Shown piece by piece: positions 7,914-15,595 of a stretch of DNA of 64,000 bases. Numbering within the stretch: the first letter of the stretch is position 1; each line of letters opens with the position of its first letter. The notes under the pieces are model-generated. The model ran no database searches, had not been told where the DNA came from, and worked only from the letters and a program-made list of their open reading frames with translations. The position numbers were made by a program, and so were the translations under genes. The DNA comes from DAIQNV01 sp038748775 (GTDB taxonomy: Bacteria; Planctomycetota; Phycisphaerae; Phycisphaerales; UBA1924), in NCBI GenBank assembly GCA_038748775.1, contig JBCDIT010000011.1, positions 103,946 through 167,945 of the forward strand. Direction: 5' to 3'.

Positions 7914-8453
7914 ATGGCTGAGCAGGCCTTCGAAACAACCATCACCAACCCCGACCTCGCCGGTGAAGCCGTCATGCCCGACGGGCCGGCGGAAGAAACC
8001 CAGCGCGTCCTCCCCGATCCCAAGCCCGCCGACAAGCACGGCTGGTGGTGGGGCACCGGACGACGGAAGGCCGCGGTCGCTCGCGTCCGCCTCCGTCCGG
8101 CTAAGGAAGGCGACGGCAAGGGCTCTGTCCAGATCCAGGTGAACCGCAAGAAGTTCAAGCCCATCGAGGACTACTTCTCCGAGCTCCGCGACCGCGGCGA
8201 CGCGTACGCCCCGCTCGACCTCACCGGCACCAACGGCTCGCTGGACGTGTTCATCCGCTGCACCGGCGGCGGCACCACCGGCCAGGCCCAAGCGATCCGC
8301 CTGGGCATCGCGCGAGCCCTCGTGGGCTTCGACCCCAACTTCGAGCCCGCCCTCCGCGACGCCGGGTACCTCACCCGTGACGCCCGTAAGGTCGAACGCA
8401 AGAAGTACGGCCAGCCCGGCGCCCGTCGCCGCTTCCAGTTCTCGAAGCGCTAA
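7914..8453 (+). CDS. rpsI: Small ribosomal subunit protein uS9
   Basis: 179 residues with the canonical C-terminal half: GTGRRKAAVARVRL, GGGTTGQAQAIRLGIARAL, DARKVERKKYGQPGARRRFQFSKR. The Lys/Arg C-terminal tail reaches the ribosomal P-site in this family. An N-terminal acidic/Pro-rich extension of about 40 residues precedes the conserved part, longer than the usual ~130-residue protein. An agagg(a) Shine-Dalgarno precedes ATG 7914. A strong terminator follows. Confidence 0.97.
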   Translation: MAEQAFETTITNPDLAGEAVMPDGPAEETQRVLPDPKPADKHGWWWGTGRRKAAVARVRLRPAKEGDGKGSVQIQVNRKKFKPIEDYFSELRDRGDAYAPLDLTGTNGSLDVFIRCTGGGTTGQAQAIRLGIARALVGFDPNFEPALRDAGYLTRDARKVERKKYGQPGARRRFQFSKR

Positions 8454-8481
8454 ATCGAGAACCAACAATCCCGCGATCCGA

Positions 8482-8510
8482 GACGCCCGGGCCTCCCGGG
8501 CGTCTTTTCT
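8482..8510 (+). terminator. Rho-independent terminator after rpsI
   Basis: Perfect 10-bp stem gacgcccggg/cccgggcgtc with a cct loop, followed by ttttctt. Confidence 0.9.
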
Positions 8511-8570
8511 TTGCGCTCCGACCGGTCAAGCGGGATGAAACACCCCCCGGGCCAGGTATTCTCTTGGCGG

Positions 8571-9356
8571 ATGCCCGACCGTACCCCCCGATCGACCGCC
8601 CATTGGCCCCTTGCTCGCCGCTGGCTTATCGCCTCGGCCATGGTCCTCGCCCTGGGCATCACCCTCGCCTTCGCCGCCTCCGTCTCCCTGACGAGGGCCG
8701 CCCCGAGTTGGTGGACGAACCCACGGGACAACGACGCCACGCGTGCGCTGGCGACCGAGGTCGAAAACGCGGCCGTCAGCCAGCTCTACCTCGCCCGGAG
8801 CCAAGCCAACGGTGCCCCGCCCGAAGGCACGTCGTGGGCGAGCGAAGACTGGCGCGTCGCCCTGCATGAAGAGCACATCAACGCCTGGCTCGCTGCGAGA
8901 CTCCCGAGATGGCTGGAGGGCCAGCCCGGGGTCCCCGAGTGGCCCGACGACATGAGCCAGCTTCAGGTGCGGTTCGAGCCCGACGCGGTCCGCGCCGGTG
9001 TCCGAGTCGATACCCAAGACGGGCACCGATTCCTCACCGCTTCGTTCAAACCGGAAATCGACGACCGCGGCGCTCTGTGGCTCACCGCGTCGTGGATCCA
9101 CGTCGGTCGACTCCCCGTTCCCGCCTCCTGGGTGATCGGCAGCGAAACCCGGCCCGATGGCGCTCTGCCCGCCGAACTGATCGACACGCCAGAGGCGGCC
9201 GCGATGCTGAGCATGATCCAAGGCAAAGAGCCGATGCTCCGCGTCCCGCTGCTCGACCTTGAGGACAACCGGCGGGTGAGATTGCTCGACGTTCGCGTCA
9301 AATCAGGCCGAGTCGAGCTGACCATGCGGACCGAAACACGCGCCACGGTCCGGTGA
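8571..9356 (+). CDS. Hypothetical single-pass membrane-anchored protein
   Basis: 261 residues. One N-terminal membrane anchor (WLIASAMVLALGITLAFA, residues ~17-34), then a soluble, probably periplasmic, domain rich in beta-type stretches (LQVRFEPDAVRAGVRV, FLTASFKPEI, VRLLDVRVKSGRVELTM). No family recognised. I place the start at ATG 8571 rather than an upstream in-frame ATG because TATTCT ends 8 nt before it and the longer version would begin inside the rpsI terminator region. Confidence 0.6.
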   Translation: MPDRTPRSTAHWPLARRWLIASAMVLALGITLAFAASVSLTRAAPSWWTNPRDNDATRALATEVENAAVSQLYLARSQANGAPPEGTSWASEDWRVALHEEHINAWLAARLPRWLEGQPGVPEWPDDMSQLQVRFEPDAVRAGVRVDTQDGHRFLTASFKPEIDDRGALWLTASWIHVGRLPVPASWVIGSETRPDGALPAELIDTPEAAAMLSMIQGKEPMLRVPLLDLEDNRRVRLLDVRVKSGRVELTMRTETRATVR

Positions 9357-9461
9357 CACGAGCCGCGTATCGCACGCCACACGCACCCCGGGCCCCAGCC
9401 CCAGGCACCCCAGACCGAGGCGACGCACGAAACGCGCGCCCCCCGGCTCCGAAGCACTCAA

Positions 9462-9546
9462 TGCGGGTGACAGGACTCGAACCTGCACGGCCTAAGCGGC
9501 CATGGGGACCTAAACCCCACGCGTCTGCCAATTCCGCCACACCCGC
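9462..9546 (-). tRNA. tRNA-Leu (anticodon UAG)
   Basis: On the minus strand the 85-nt sequence folds as a class II tRNA. The acceptor stem is GCGGGTG/CACCCGC with discriminator A, the D-arm region reads TGGCGGAATTGGCAGACGC, the anticodon stem is GGGG/CCCC with loop TTTAGGT (UAG), a long variable arm (ATGGCCGCTTAGGCCGT) follows, and the T arm contains GGTTCGAGTCC. CCA is not encoded. A TACTAT -10-like box lies upstream near 9584-9589. Confidence 0.95.
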
Positions 9547-9677
9547 GCGGACCGGCGTTCGGGTGTCGACCCGCCGGCAACCGATAGTATGAGCCGGAGG
9601 ACGCCAAACGACCTCCAGAGCTGCCTGATAAGACACGGCGCGCGGACCGCCGGACGGTACGAAAGGACCGCCCCACC

Positions 9678-10565
9678 ATGAGTTTCTCCGACCGAGTGGC
9701 CATCAACGTGCCCCCGATCTTCCTCAGGCTCGCCCTGGCCATCACCTTCTTCTGGGCCGGCGCCGGAAAGCTGCTTGAAACGGCAAGCTTCCAAGGCGAA
9801 GACGCGGCCCGCCTCGCCAACATGGGCGTTCTCCCCCAGGTGGAGAACGCCGCCCCCACCGAGATCATCCCAGAAAGCCTGCCAGAGCCCTCCGCGTCGG
9901 CCGACCCCAACGCGTTCGGCGAGCCGTTCGCGTTGGTGCGCACGCAAAACGCGGAAACGGCGACCGACGCCGCGACAAACCTCGCGACCGAAGCGGGTTC
10001 AGCCATCGAGTCTGCCGCCGAAGACACCATCGATGCGATCGAATCCACGATCGAGACGACGCAGACCTACACCGCCGCCGATTTCCCCGAGCCCGGGAAC
10101 TACCGCCGCGTCTATGGACTCGCGTTGGTCGTCCACAAGGCCGCTTTCCCCTCAACCGACGCCGAAGGGAACGTCAGGCAACCCTTCTGGCCCGAATGGG
10201 CCGGCGAGGGACGCTGGCCTGTGGTGCTCGCCTGGGCCGCGGCGACGACCGAGTTGCTCGGCGCTCTCCTCCTGGTCATCGGCTTCCTGACGAGGTTCAC
10301 CGGCCTCGCACTCGCCGGCACCATGGCCAATGCCGCGTGGCTCACCCAGATCGGGCCGGCGCTGCAGTCGGGCGACACCGTCCTCGGCTTCTTGCCCAAC
10401 TACCCGACGTTCGATGTCGCCGCTTGGACGCCATTGCTTTGGCAGTTCGCGTTGTTCTGCGCCGGCAGCGCCCTGCTGTTCTCCGGCGCTGGCGCTCTCT
10501 CGCTCGACCGCACCGGCCGACGGGCCAGCGACGACGAAGATGCCGAAGAAGACGACGACGAGTAA
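9678..10565 (+). CDS. DoxX-family membrane protein with acidic insertion
   Basis: 295 residues. The first span (PPIFLRLALAITFFWAGAGKLL) matches the DoxX/SURF4-type start, and three further spans follow after residue ~175 (VVLAWAAATTELLGALLLVIGFLTRFTG, LALAGTMANAAWL, LLWQFALFCAGSALLFSGAGAL). Between span 1 and span 2 lies about 115 residues of low-complexity acidic, Ala/Thr-rich sequence absent from standard DoxX proteins. The very acidic C-terminus is encoded over the start of the next gene (26-bp overlap). A Shine-Dalgarno (aaagga) precedes ATG 9678. Role (redox or membrane organisation) is not clear. Confidence 0.75.
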   Translation: MSFSDRVAINVPPIFLRLALAITFFWAGAGKLLETASFQGEDAARLANMGVLPQVENAAPTEIIPESLPEPSASADPNAFGEPFALVRTQNAETATDAATNLATEAGSAIESAAEDTIDAIESTIETTQTYTAADFPEPGNYRRVYGLALVVHKAAFPSTDAEGNVRQPFWPEWAGEGRWPVVLAWAAATTELLGALLLVIGFLTRFTGLALAGTMANAAWLTQIGPALQSGDTVLGFLPNYPTFDVAAWTPLLWQFALFCAGSALLFSGAGALSLDRTGRRASDDEDAEEDDDE

Positions 10566-13338
10566 GCCCCCGGCCCGCGCCGCGCGGCTGATCGTCCCGG
10601 GCGTCGCGAGCCTCGCCCTGCACGCAGGGCTGCTCGCCGGTGTGCTCGCGGTCACCGTCTCGGTCACGTCGCCTGGCATCGACAACGCACTGCCGCTCGG
10701 CGAAATCACCGTCGACCTGAACGTCGGGGCCGAGACCCCCGAGCCGATCGCCCCGCCGGAAAGCCGGGCCCGACCGCTCCCGTCGCCCGCTGTGGTCGCC
10801 CAGACCGTTGAGGCCCGCGTCGCGGGGACGTCCGAGGCGTTCACCAACGAAGCGGCCGAAGCAATCGCCAACTTCCAAGCATCGACCCGCCTGGGTGCGA
10901 GCGGCCCCATCGGCGCAGGTGTCTCCGACTCGCTCGCACGAAACGTCCGCGAGGGCGGCGCGTCGGCGAGCTTCGCCGGGCTCTCGGTGCGAGCCGCGAA
11001 CCGGATCGTCTACGTCGTCGACGCATCCGGCGCCATGGTCGCGACGCTCCCGTTCGTCATCGACGAACTCGCGTTCTCGATCGAACGCCTCGCCCCGTCC
11101 CAGCAGTTCGCGGTTGTTCTCTTCGGGGGTGGGACCCGCACGCCCCCGGGCTCGGGCCCGCCCGAGGCTCCAAGGCTCCGCGCCGCGACACCCGACGCCA
11201 AACGCCAGGTCATCGCGTGGGCCAAAGACGCGATGCCGAAAGGACCATCTGACCCACTCGATGGCTTGGAGCCCGCCCTCCGCGCCGAGCCCGATCTGGT
11301 CTTCCTTCTCGCGCGGAGCATCCGCCGCTCACGCACCGGCGCTCAATGGGGCGTCGGGCGACCCGAAACACTCCGCACGCTCGACGCGCTCAACCCCCGA
11401 GACGACCGCTCGGGACGGCGGCCCGCCGTGATCAAAACCGTCCAGTTCATCGAAGCCGACCCGACGGGCCTCATGGAAGCCGTCGCCGGCCTCCACGGCG
11501 ACGGCGCCGGAGACACCCGGGTGATCACCGCCGATGAACTCCGCCGGCTCGCCAGCGACGACCGACCCGACACACCGGCGATCGACCTCACCGACGACGC
11601 GCCCGATCAAATCGGCCCGGCGCTCGCCGACGCCATCGCCGGGCTCGGAGACGCCGAACGCACCGGGGCGGCGCTGCGCACCCTGTACGGACTCCCCACC
11701 AACGACGAGCGAAACGAGACCGATCGCGCCGCCACCATCGCGTTGCGTGAGATCGAGGCAGACCCCGCGCTGGCCGAAGACGAAGAACGCGTCGCCGCCG
11801 CGAAGGGGCGGGCCCTGCTCCTCATGGCCGCCGCGACGCGCGACGACGATCGAGCCGCCCTCGCGCGGCGCGTCCTCGAAACGCTCGGCCCCGAACGCCC
11901 GGCGCTCGACACCCCATCGCTCGCACGCGAACTCACCCGCGCCACAGCCCACCGCCTGCTCGATGATCCGGAAACGGCGCAGGTTCTGCTCGCAACCGTC
12001 CTTGCCTCGCCGCTCCGCGAGGGCCTGCTCCGGGGCCTCGCTGGGGAGATCGAACTCGAACGCGCCGCCCAGGCCCGACCCGCCGGCAAAGCCCCCCGCC
12101 CCCCGGCAACGCGGCCCTACTTCGACGACGTCAGTCGAACCGTCGACCCGGGCTGGGCGTTGCTCTTCGCCGAGGCCGCGACGACCGCGCGACTCGGGAA
12201 CTCACCCCCCGCCGACACGATCGCGCCGCTGATGGACCTGCTCCAGCGACGCGACGTGCTCCGCACCGACCGCGAACGAAAGGGGCTCGTCTATCCGAGA
12301 CTCGCGATCGCGGTCGAGACGATCGCACGCTCCGGCGACAACGCCCTCGACGCCTTGCCCCTGGAGGCGGTCTACGCCGCGGCGCTCATCGCAGAGCGCG
12401 AGGACCGCCTCCCCCGAACCATCGCTCTGCTGCAAAAGATCTCGGAACGCGAACCCACGTCACGAAGCGAGACCGATCTCCCGGGCGACGCCCTCCGCGA
12501 CCTCGCGCGTCTAAGCCGTCACACCGATCCATCGGCCTCGGCTTTGCTCCTCGCCAGGCTCGCCGCCGAGCACCCAGAGCACCCCGACGCGAGCACCGCG
12601 ATCGCCGCGGCGATCGAAGATGCCTCCGAAGCCGATCGGCCCCGTTTGCTTGCGCTGGGCCTGGACCGGTTCGGCGACCACCCGCTCGTCGACGCCTGGC
12701 GTGTCATGCTGGGGGGCATTCAGGCCGACGCCGCGGCCTTCGAGTTGCTCGATCAGGTCTCGCCCGCCAGCCCTTGGCGTCGCGACGCCGATGAACTCGT
12801 GCTGTCCATCGTCGACCAACTGATCGCGGGCCAGCCCGAGCCACCCACGACGCTCCTTCGACGGTCGGTCGAGGTCGCCGACACGCTCGCTCGCGGCGAC
12901 ACACCGACCCGTCGCGCCCGCCTCGCCGACCGGCTGATCGCGTCCGAACCCGCCGAAGCAGAGTCGATCTTCGCCTCCCTCCTCGCCGCCGGGTTCCCCG
13001 TGCCCGGCGGGCCCGATCGCCTGTCGCTCGGGCGGGCTCAATCGCTCGCCGCGCTCGGACGTGACATCGAAGCCGGCACGATCCTCCGCGATCTGGTCGC
13101 TCGGCTCGACCAGGCGTCCCTCGTCGACCCCTCGGCCCGAGACGGCGTCTTCTGGGGCGCGAACACGCTCTGGCTCGAACTCATCGAGGCCAACGCCGAT
13201 CGGGACGCCGCGATCGCGGCGCACCTCACCAATCTGGGGCTCGCCGACCGCGACCTCGGGGGCGAACCCTGGCGTTCCAGACTCGAAGCACTCGCCGAAC
13301 GCGTCGCGCCTGCGAATCACCCGGTCGACGGTCCTTAG
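10540..13338 (+). CDS. Membrane-anchored von Willebrand A-like protein with long helical C-terminal repeat region
   Basis: 932 residues from ATG 10540, which overlaps the end of the DoxX gene by 26 bp. A basic N-terminus and one span (LIVPGVASLALHAGLLAGVLAVTV) are followed by a Pro-rich linker resembling TonB-type or batA-type anchors. A VWA-like domain begins RIVYVVDASGAM at residue ~157; the MIDAS motif is DASGA rather than DxSxS, so metal binding may be altered. From residue ~330 to the end the protein is Ala/Leu/Arg/Asp-rich and helical, compatible with degenerate TPR repeats (for example LARLAAEHPEHPDASTAIAAAIEDA). Related large VWA proteins are typical of planctomycetes; function unknown. 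Confidence 0.65.
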   Translation: MPKKTTTSKPPARAARLIVPGVASLALHAGLLAGVLAVTVSVTSPGIDNALPLGEITVDLNVGAETPEPIAPPESRARPLPSPAVVAQTVEARVAGTSEAFTNEAAEAIANFQASTRLGASGPIGAGVSDSLARNVREGGASASFAGLSVRAANRIVYVVDASGAMVATLPFVIDELAFSIERLAPSQQFAVVLFGGGTRTPPGSGPPEAPRLRAATPDAKRQVIAWAKDAMPKGPSDPLDGLEPALRAEPDLVFLLARSIRRSRTGAQWGVGRPETLRTLDALNPRDDRSGRRPAVIKTVQFIEADPTGLMEAVAGLHGDGAGDTRVITADELRRLASDDRPDTPAIDLTDDAPDQIGPALADAIAGLGDAERTGAALRTLYGLPTNDERNETDRAATIALREIEADPALAEDEERVAAAKGRALLLMAAATRDDDRAALARRVLETLGPERPALDTPSLARELTRATAHRLLDDPETAQVLLATVLASPLREGLLRGLAGEIELERAAQARPAGKAPRPPATRPYFDDVSRTVDPGWALLFAEAATTARLGNSPPADTIAPLMDLLQRRDVLRTDRERKGLVYPRLAIAVETIARSGDNALDALPLEAVYAAALIAEREDRLPRTIALLQKISEREPTSRSETDLPGDALRDLARLSRHTDPSASALLLARLAAEHPEHPDASTAIAAAIEDASEADRPRLLALGLDRFGDHPLVDAWRVMLGGIQADAAAFELLDQVSPASPWRRDADELVLSIVDQLIAGQPEPPTTLLRRSVEVADTLARGDTPTRRARLADRLIASEPAEAESIFASLLAAGFPVPGGPDRLSLGRAQSLAALGRDIEAGTILRDLVARLDQASLVDPSARDGVFWGANTLWLELIEANADRDAAIAAHLTNLGLADRDLGGEPWRSRLEALAERVAPANHPVDGP

Positions 13339-13391
13339 CTTCGGCTCCACGCTCCGCTCCGTCTCAAGACGACCCCCTCTAGACTGCCGCG

Positions 13392-14084
13392 ATGGCTCAG
13401 GCCCACGACAACGGATCACCAGATACGCTCCCGCGCGCGCTGATCGACGCCCTCCAAGGCGCCTTTCTCGTGTTCGATGGACCCGACGGCTCGGGAAAGT
13501 CGACCCAGCACAAGCGCTTCGGCAACGCGGTCGCCAGCGCCGGCCTCGAACTCTGCGAAGTCCGCGAGCCGGGGGGCACGCACGTCGGCGAACGCATCCG
13601 CGAGGCCCTCCTTGAGCACTCCGACGAAGAAATGTCGGTGCGGTGCGAGATGATGCTCTACATGGCCAGCCGTGCGCAGCTCGTCGAGCAGCGGATCCTC
13701 CCGGCGCTCGGCCGCGGCGCGTGCGTGCTCGCCGACCGGTTCGTCAGCTCAACCCTCGCCTACCAAGGCACCGCCGGCGGTCTGCCGATGCAGCAGATCC
13801 ATGTCGTCGCCGCGATCGCGTGCGGTGGCATCCGCCCCGACCTCGTCGTCATCTTCGACCTCGACGAGCACACCGCCGCCTCGCGTCTCAGCCCGCTCCT
13901 CGATCGCATGGAGGCCAAGGGCGAGGCGTTCCACGCAAGGGTGCGAGGCGGGTACCTCGCCCAAGCCAAGGCCGACCCCGAGCGGTACGTTGTCATCGAC
14001 GCCTCGAAGGAGCCCGACGAGGTCTTCGAGTCGCTCGTCTCGACCCTCGCCCAACGCTTGCCTGCCCGGAAGGCCTCGAAGTGA
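13392..14084 (+). CDS. tmk: Thymidylate kinase
   Basis: Phosphorylates dTMP to dTDP. The 230-residue protein has the P-loop FDGPDGSGKST (residues ~29-39), the DR(Y/F) motif VLADRFVSSTLAYQG, and REPGG early on (VREPGGTHVGERIREALL). A short N-terminal extension precedes the usual start. ATG 13392 is preceded by TAGACT ending 6 nt upstream and no Shine-Dalgarno, so the mRNA may be leaderless. plsY overlaps its stop codon. Confidence 0.95.
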   Translation: MAQAHDNGSPDTLPRALIDALQGAFLVFDGPDGSGKSTQHKRFGNAVASAGLELCEVREPGGTHVGERIREALLEHSDEEMSVRCEMMLYMASRAQLVEQRILPALGRGACVLADRFVSSTLAYQGTAGGLPMQQIHVVAAIACGGIRPDLVVIFDLDEHTAASRLSPLLDRMEAKGEAFHARVRGGYLAQAKADPERYVVIDASKEPDEVFESLVSTLAQRLPARKASK

Positions 14085-14854
14085 CCCCCCTCACCGCGCT
14101 GCTCGTCTTCGGGATCGGAGGGCTTGCCCTCGGGTCGATCCCCTTCGCGCTGCTCCTCGGAAAGCTCGGGGGCATCGACGTCCGCACCGTCGGGTCCAAG
14201 AATGTCGGGGCCACGAACTTGGGCAGGGCCCTCGGATTCAAGTGGTTCTTCGCCTGCTTCGTGCTCGACGCCGCGAAGGGCGCCATAGCAACAGTCGGCT
14301 TCGGGCTCGCCGCAGGGTTTCTCGGGCGTGCGTCGCTCGATCTCGATGCGGGGCAAGCCTGGGCGTGGCTTGTGGTTTCCGCGGCCCCCGTGCTCGGACA
14401 CATGTTCAGCCCCTGGGTGGGGTTCAAGGGTGGCAAGGGCGTCGCGACCGGGCTCGGCGCACTCGCTGGGGTCTTCCCGATCCTCACGCTCCCCGCCGCC
14501 GGCTCACTTTTCGTCTTCCTCGTTGTTCTGGGGCTTTGGCGGTACGTCGGCCTCGCTTCGGTCGTCGCCGCCGGGGTTCTCCCGATGTGGACGTGGTTCT
14601 TCTACAGCCTGCTGCTCACCGAACGGGAGAAGGCCGCGGCCGATAGCGGACCCGTCGACGTGTTCTCGACCGTCCCGGTCGGGGTAGACGAGCCGGTGCG
14701 TTGGCCGTTCGTGGTGCTCACCGTCGCCCTCGCGGCGATTGTGATCTGGAAGCACCGAGGGAACCTCCAACGCCTCGCCGCCGGCACAGAGCCCAAAGTC
14801 GGGCAGCCAAAGGCTGGGAACCCGGATGCGCCGACGTCGGTCGAGGCGTCTTAA
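14081..14854 (+). CDS. plsY: Glycerol-3-phosphate acyltransferase PlsY
   Basis: Membrane enzyme that acylates glycerol-3-phosphate from acyl-phosphate, the first step of phospholipid synthesis. Family motifs are intact: LGSIPFALLLGKLGGIDVRTVGSKNVGATNLGRALG (N-terminal), VLGHMFSPWVGFKGGKGVATGLGAL (central) and a late IVIWKHRGNLQRL. It is about 257 residues against the usual ~200, mostly through an insertion around residues 170-205. GTG 14081 overlaps the tmk stop (GTGA). Confidence 0.95.
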   Translation: MTPLTALLVFGIGGLALGSIPFALLLGKLGGIDVRTVGSKNVGATNLGRALGFKWFFACFVLDAAKGAIATVGFGLAAGFLGRASLDLDAGQAWAWLVVSAAPVLGHMFSPWVGFKGGKGVATGLGALAGVFPILTLPAAGSLFVFLVVLGLWRYVGLASVVAAGVLPMWTWFFYSLLLTEREKAAADSGPVDVFSTVPVGVDEPVRWPFVVLTVALAAIVIWKHRGNLQRLAAGTEPKVGQPKAGNPDAPTSVEAS

Positions 14855-15174
14855 AGGCCATCTCCACAAACGCTGGATCCGGGGAACGCTCCGGCGCATG
14901 CGTCGGCCCAATGCGGGCAGGTTTCGGCTCGGTCGGGTCCGAATAGGGGTTCCGACGCACGTCGTGCCCCGTCGGACTCATCGCGCCCCGGTCCTCGGGC
15001 CGATACGCGAGGCAACGGGCGAAATCGGACTTCGCCCGGGTTGCCTGGTTTCCCGCCCCGGACCACTCGGTAGGGCACGTCGGGCAGCGACAACAAGCCA
15101 CGAGACGGATGCCCTTCTGGATCCGATCTCTTGCGTGTGTGTGCCGCGCATCGCTTCACAGGGAGGTCGACGCG
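14855..15174. other. Intergenic region upstream of small protein gene
   Basis: 320 bp without a convincing gene. It has a gggcgaaatcggacttcgcccg hairpin near 15018-15041 and GC-rich dyads around 15050-15065. No clear terminator for plsY and no strong -35/-10 pair were seen. Confidence 0.4.
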
Positions 15175-15489
15175 ATGATGGATCTGCGATTGACGACCGA
15201 TGAACGGGGAATCGCCCCCGATCCGATTCCGTTCCCCGGACGCCGCGAACGAGCCGGGAGCCGAACCTCTGATCGGGCCTTCGCCCCCGGTCGCATGGGT
15301 GGTCTTGGTTCGGGCCGCCGAACAACGACCGAAGTCGACGCGGCCCTCGAACGCGTTCAGGACAACCTCAACACGCTCTTCGGTGTCGTCGACGAACTCG
15401 AAGCAGCGGACGAGGTCAAGATGGACAACCCCCTCCCGATGAAGCACTGGCGTTGGGAACCGGACAACGACGGTCCCAGCGCCGCCTGA
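15175..15489 (+). CDS. Small hypothetical acidic protein
   Basis: 104 residues from ATG 15175, which has a good Shine-Dalgarno (gggagg, 7 nt upstream); an upstream in-frame ATG at 15109 lacks one. The centre (TTTEVDAALERVQDNLNTLFGVVDELEAADEVKMDNP) is probably a coiled or amphipathic helix. N- and C-termini look disordered, and the tail carries tryptophans (HWRWEPDND). No family recognised. Codon use and the RBS plus terminator make it a likely real gene. Confidence 0.6.
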   Translation: MMDLRLTTDERGIAPDPIPFPGRRERAGSRTSDRAFAPGRMGGLGSGRRTTTEVDAALERVQDNLNTLFGVVDELEAADEVKMDNPLPMKHWRWEPDNDGPSAA

Positions 15490-15536
15490 CGAAACACGCC
15501 GAAGGGCCCCGCCCTTCAGCCAAGCGATGAGCACAC

Positions 15537-15576
15537 AACGCCGCCCCGGTTCTGCCGGGGCGGTGTTCGTTTTTGT
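15537..15576. terminator. Terminator between convergent genes
   Basis: 13-bp stem (aacgccgccccgg / ccggggcggtgtt, one G-T pair), loop ttctg, then cgttttt on the plus strand. Shared region between the small protein gene and the phosphatase gene end at 15596. Confidence 0.85.
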
Positions 15577-15595
15577 CTGAGCCGGATCGAGCCGA

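Noticed and set aside
9298..9636. Minus-strand frames running through the tRNA-Leu gene
   Set aside because: The tRNA fold is complete; frames through it are not coding.
13643..14080. N-terminal extension of plsY inside tmk
   Set aside because: The extension is out-of-frame tmk sequence; GTG 14081 is the family-consistent start.
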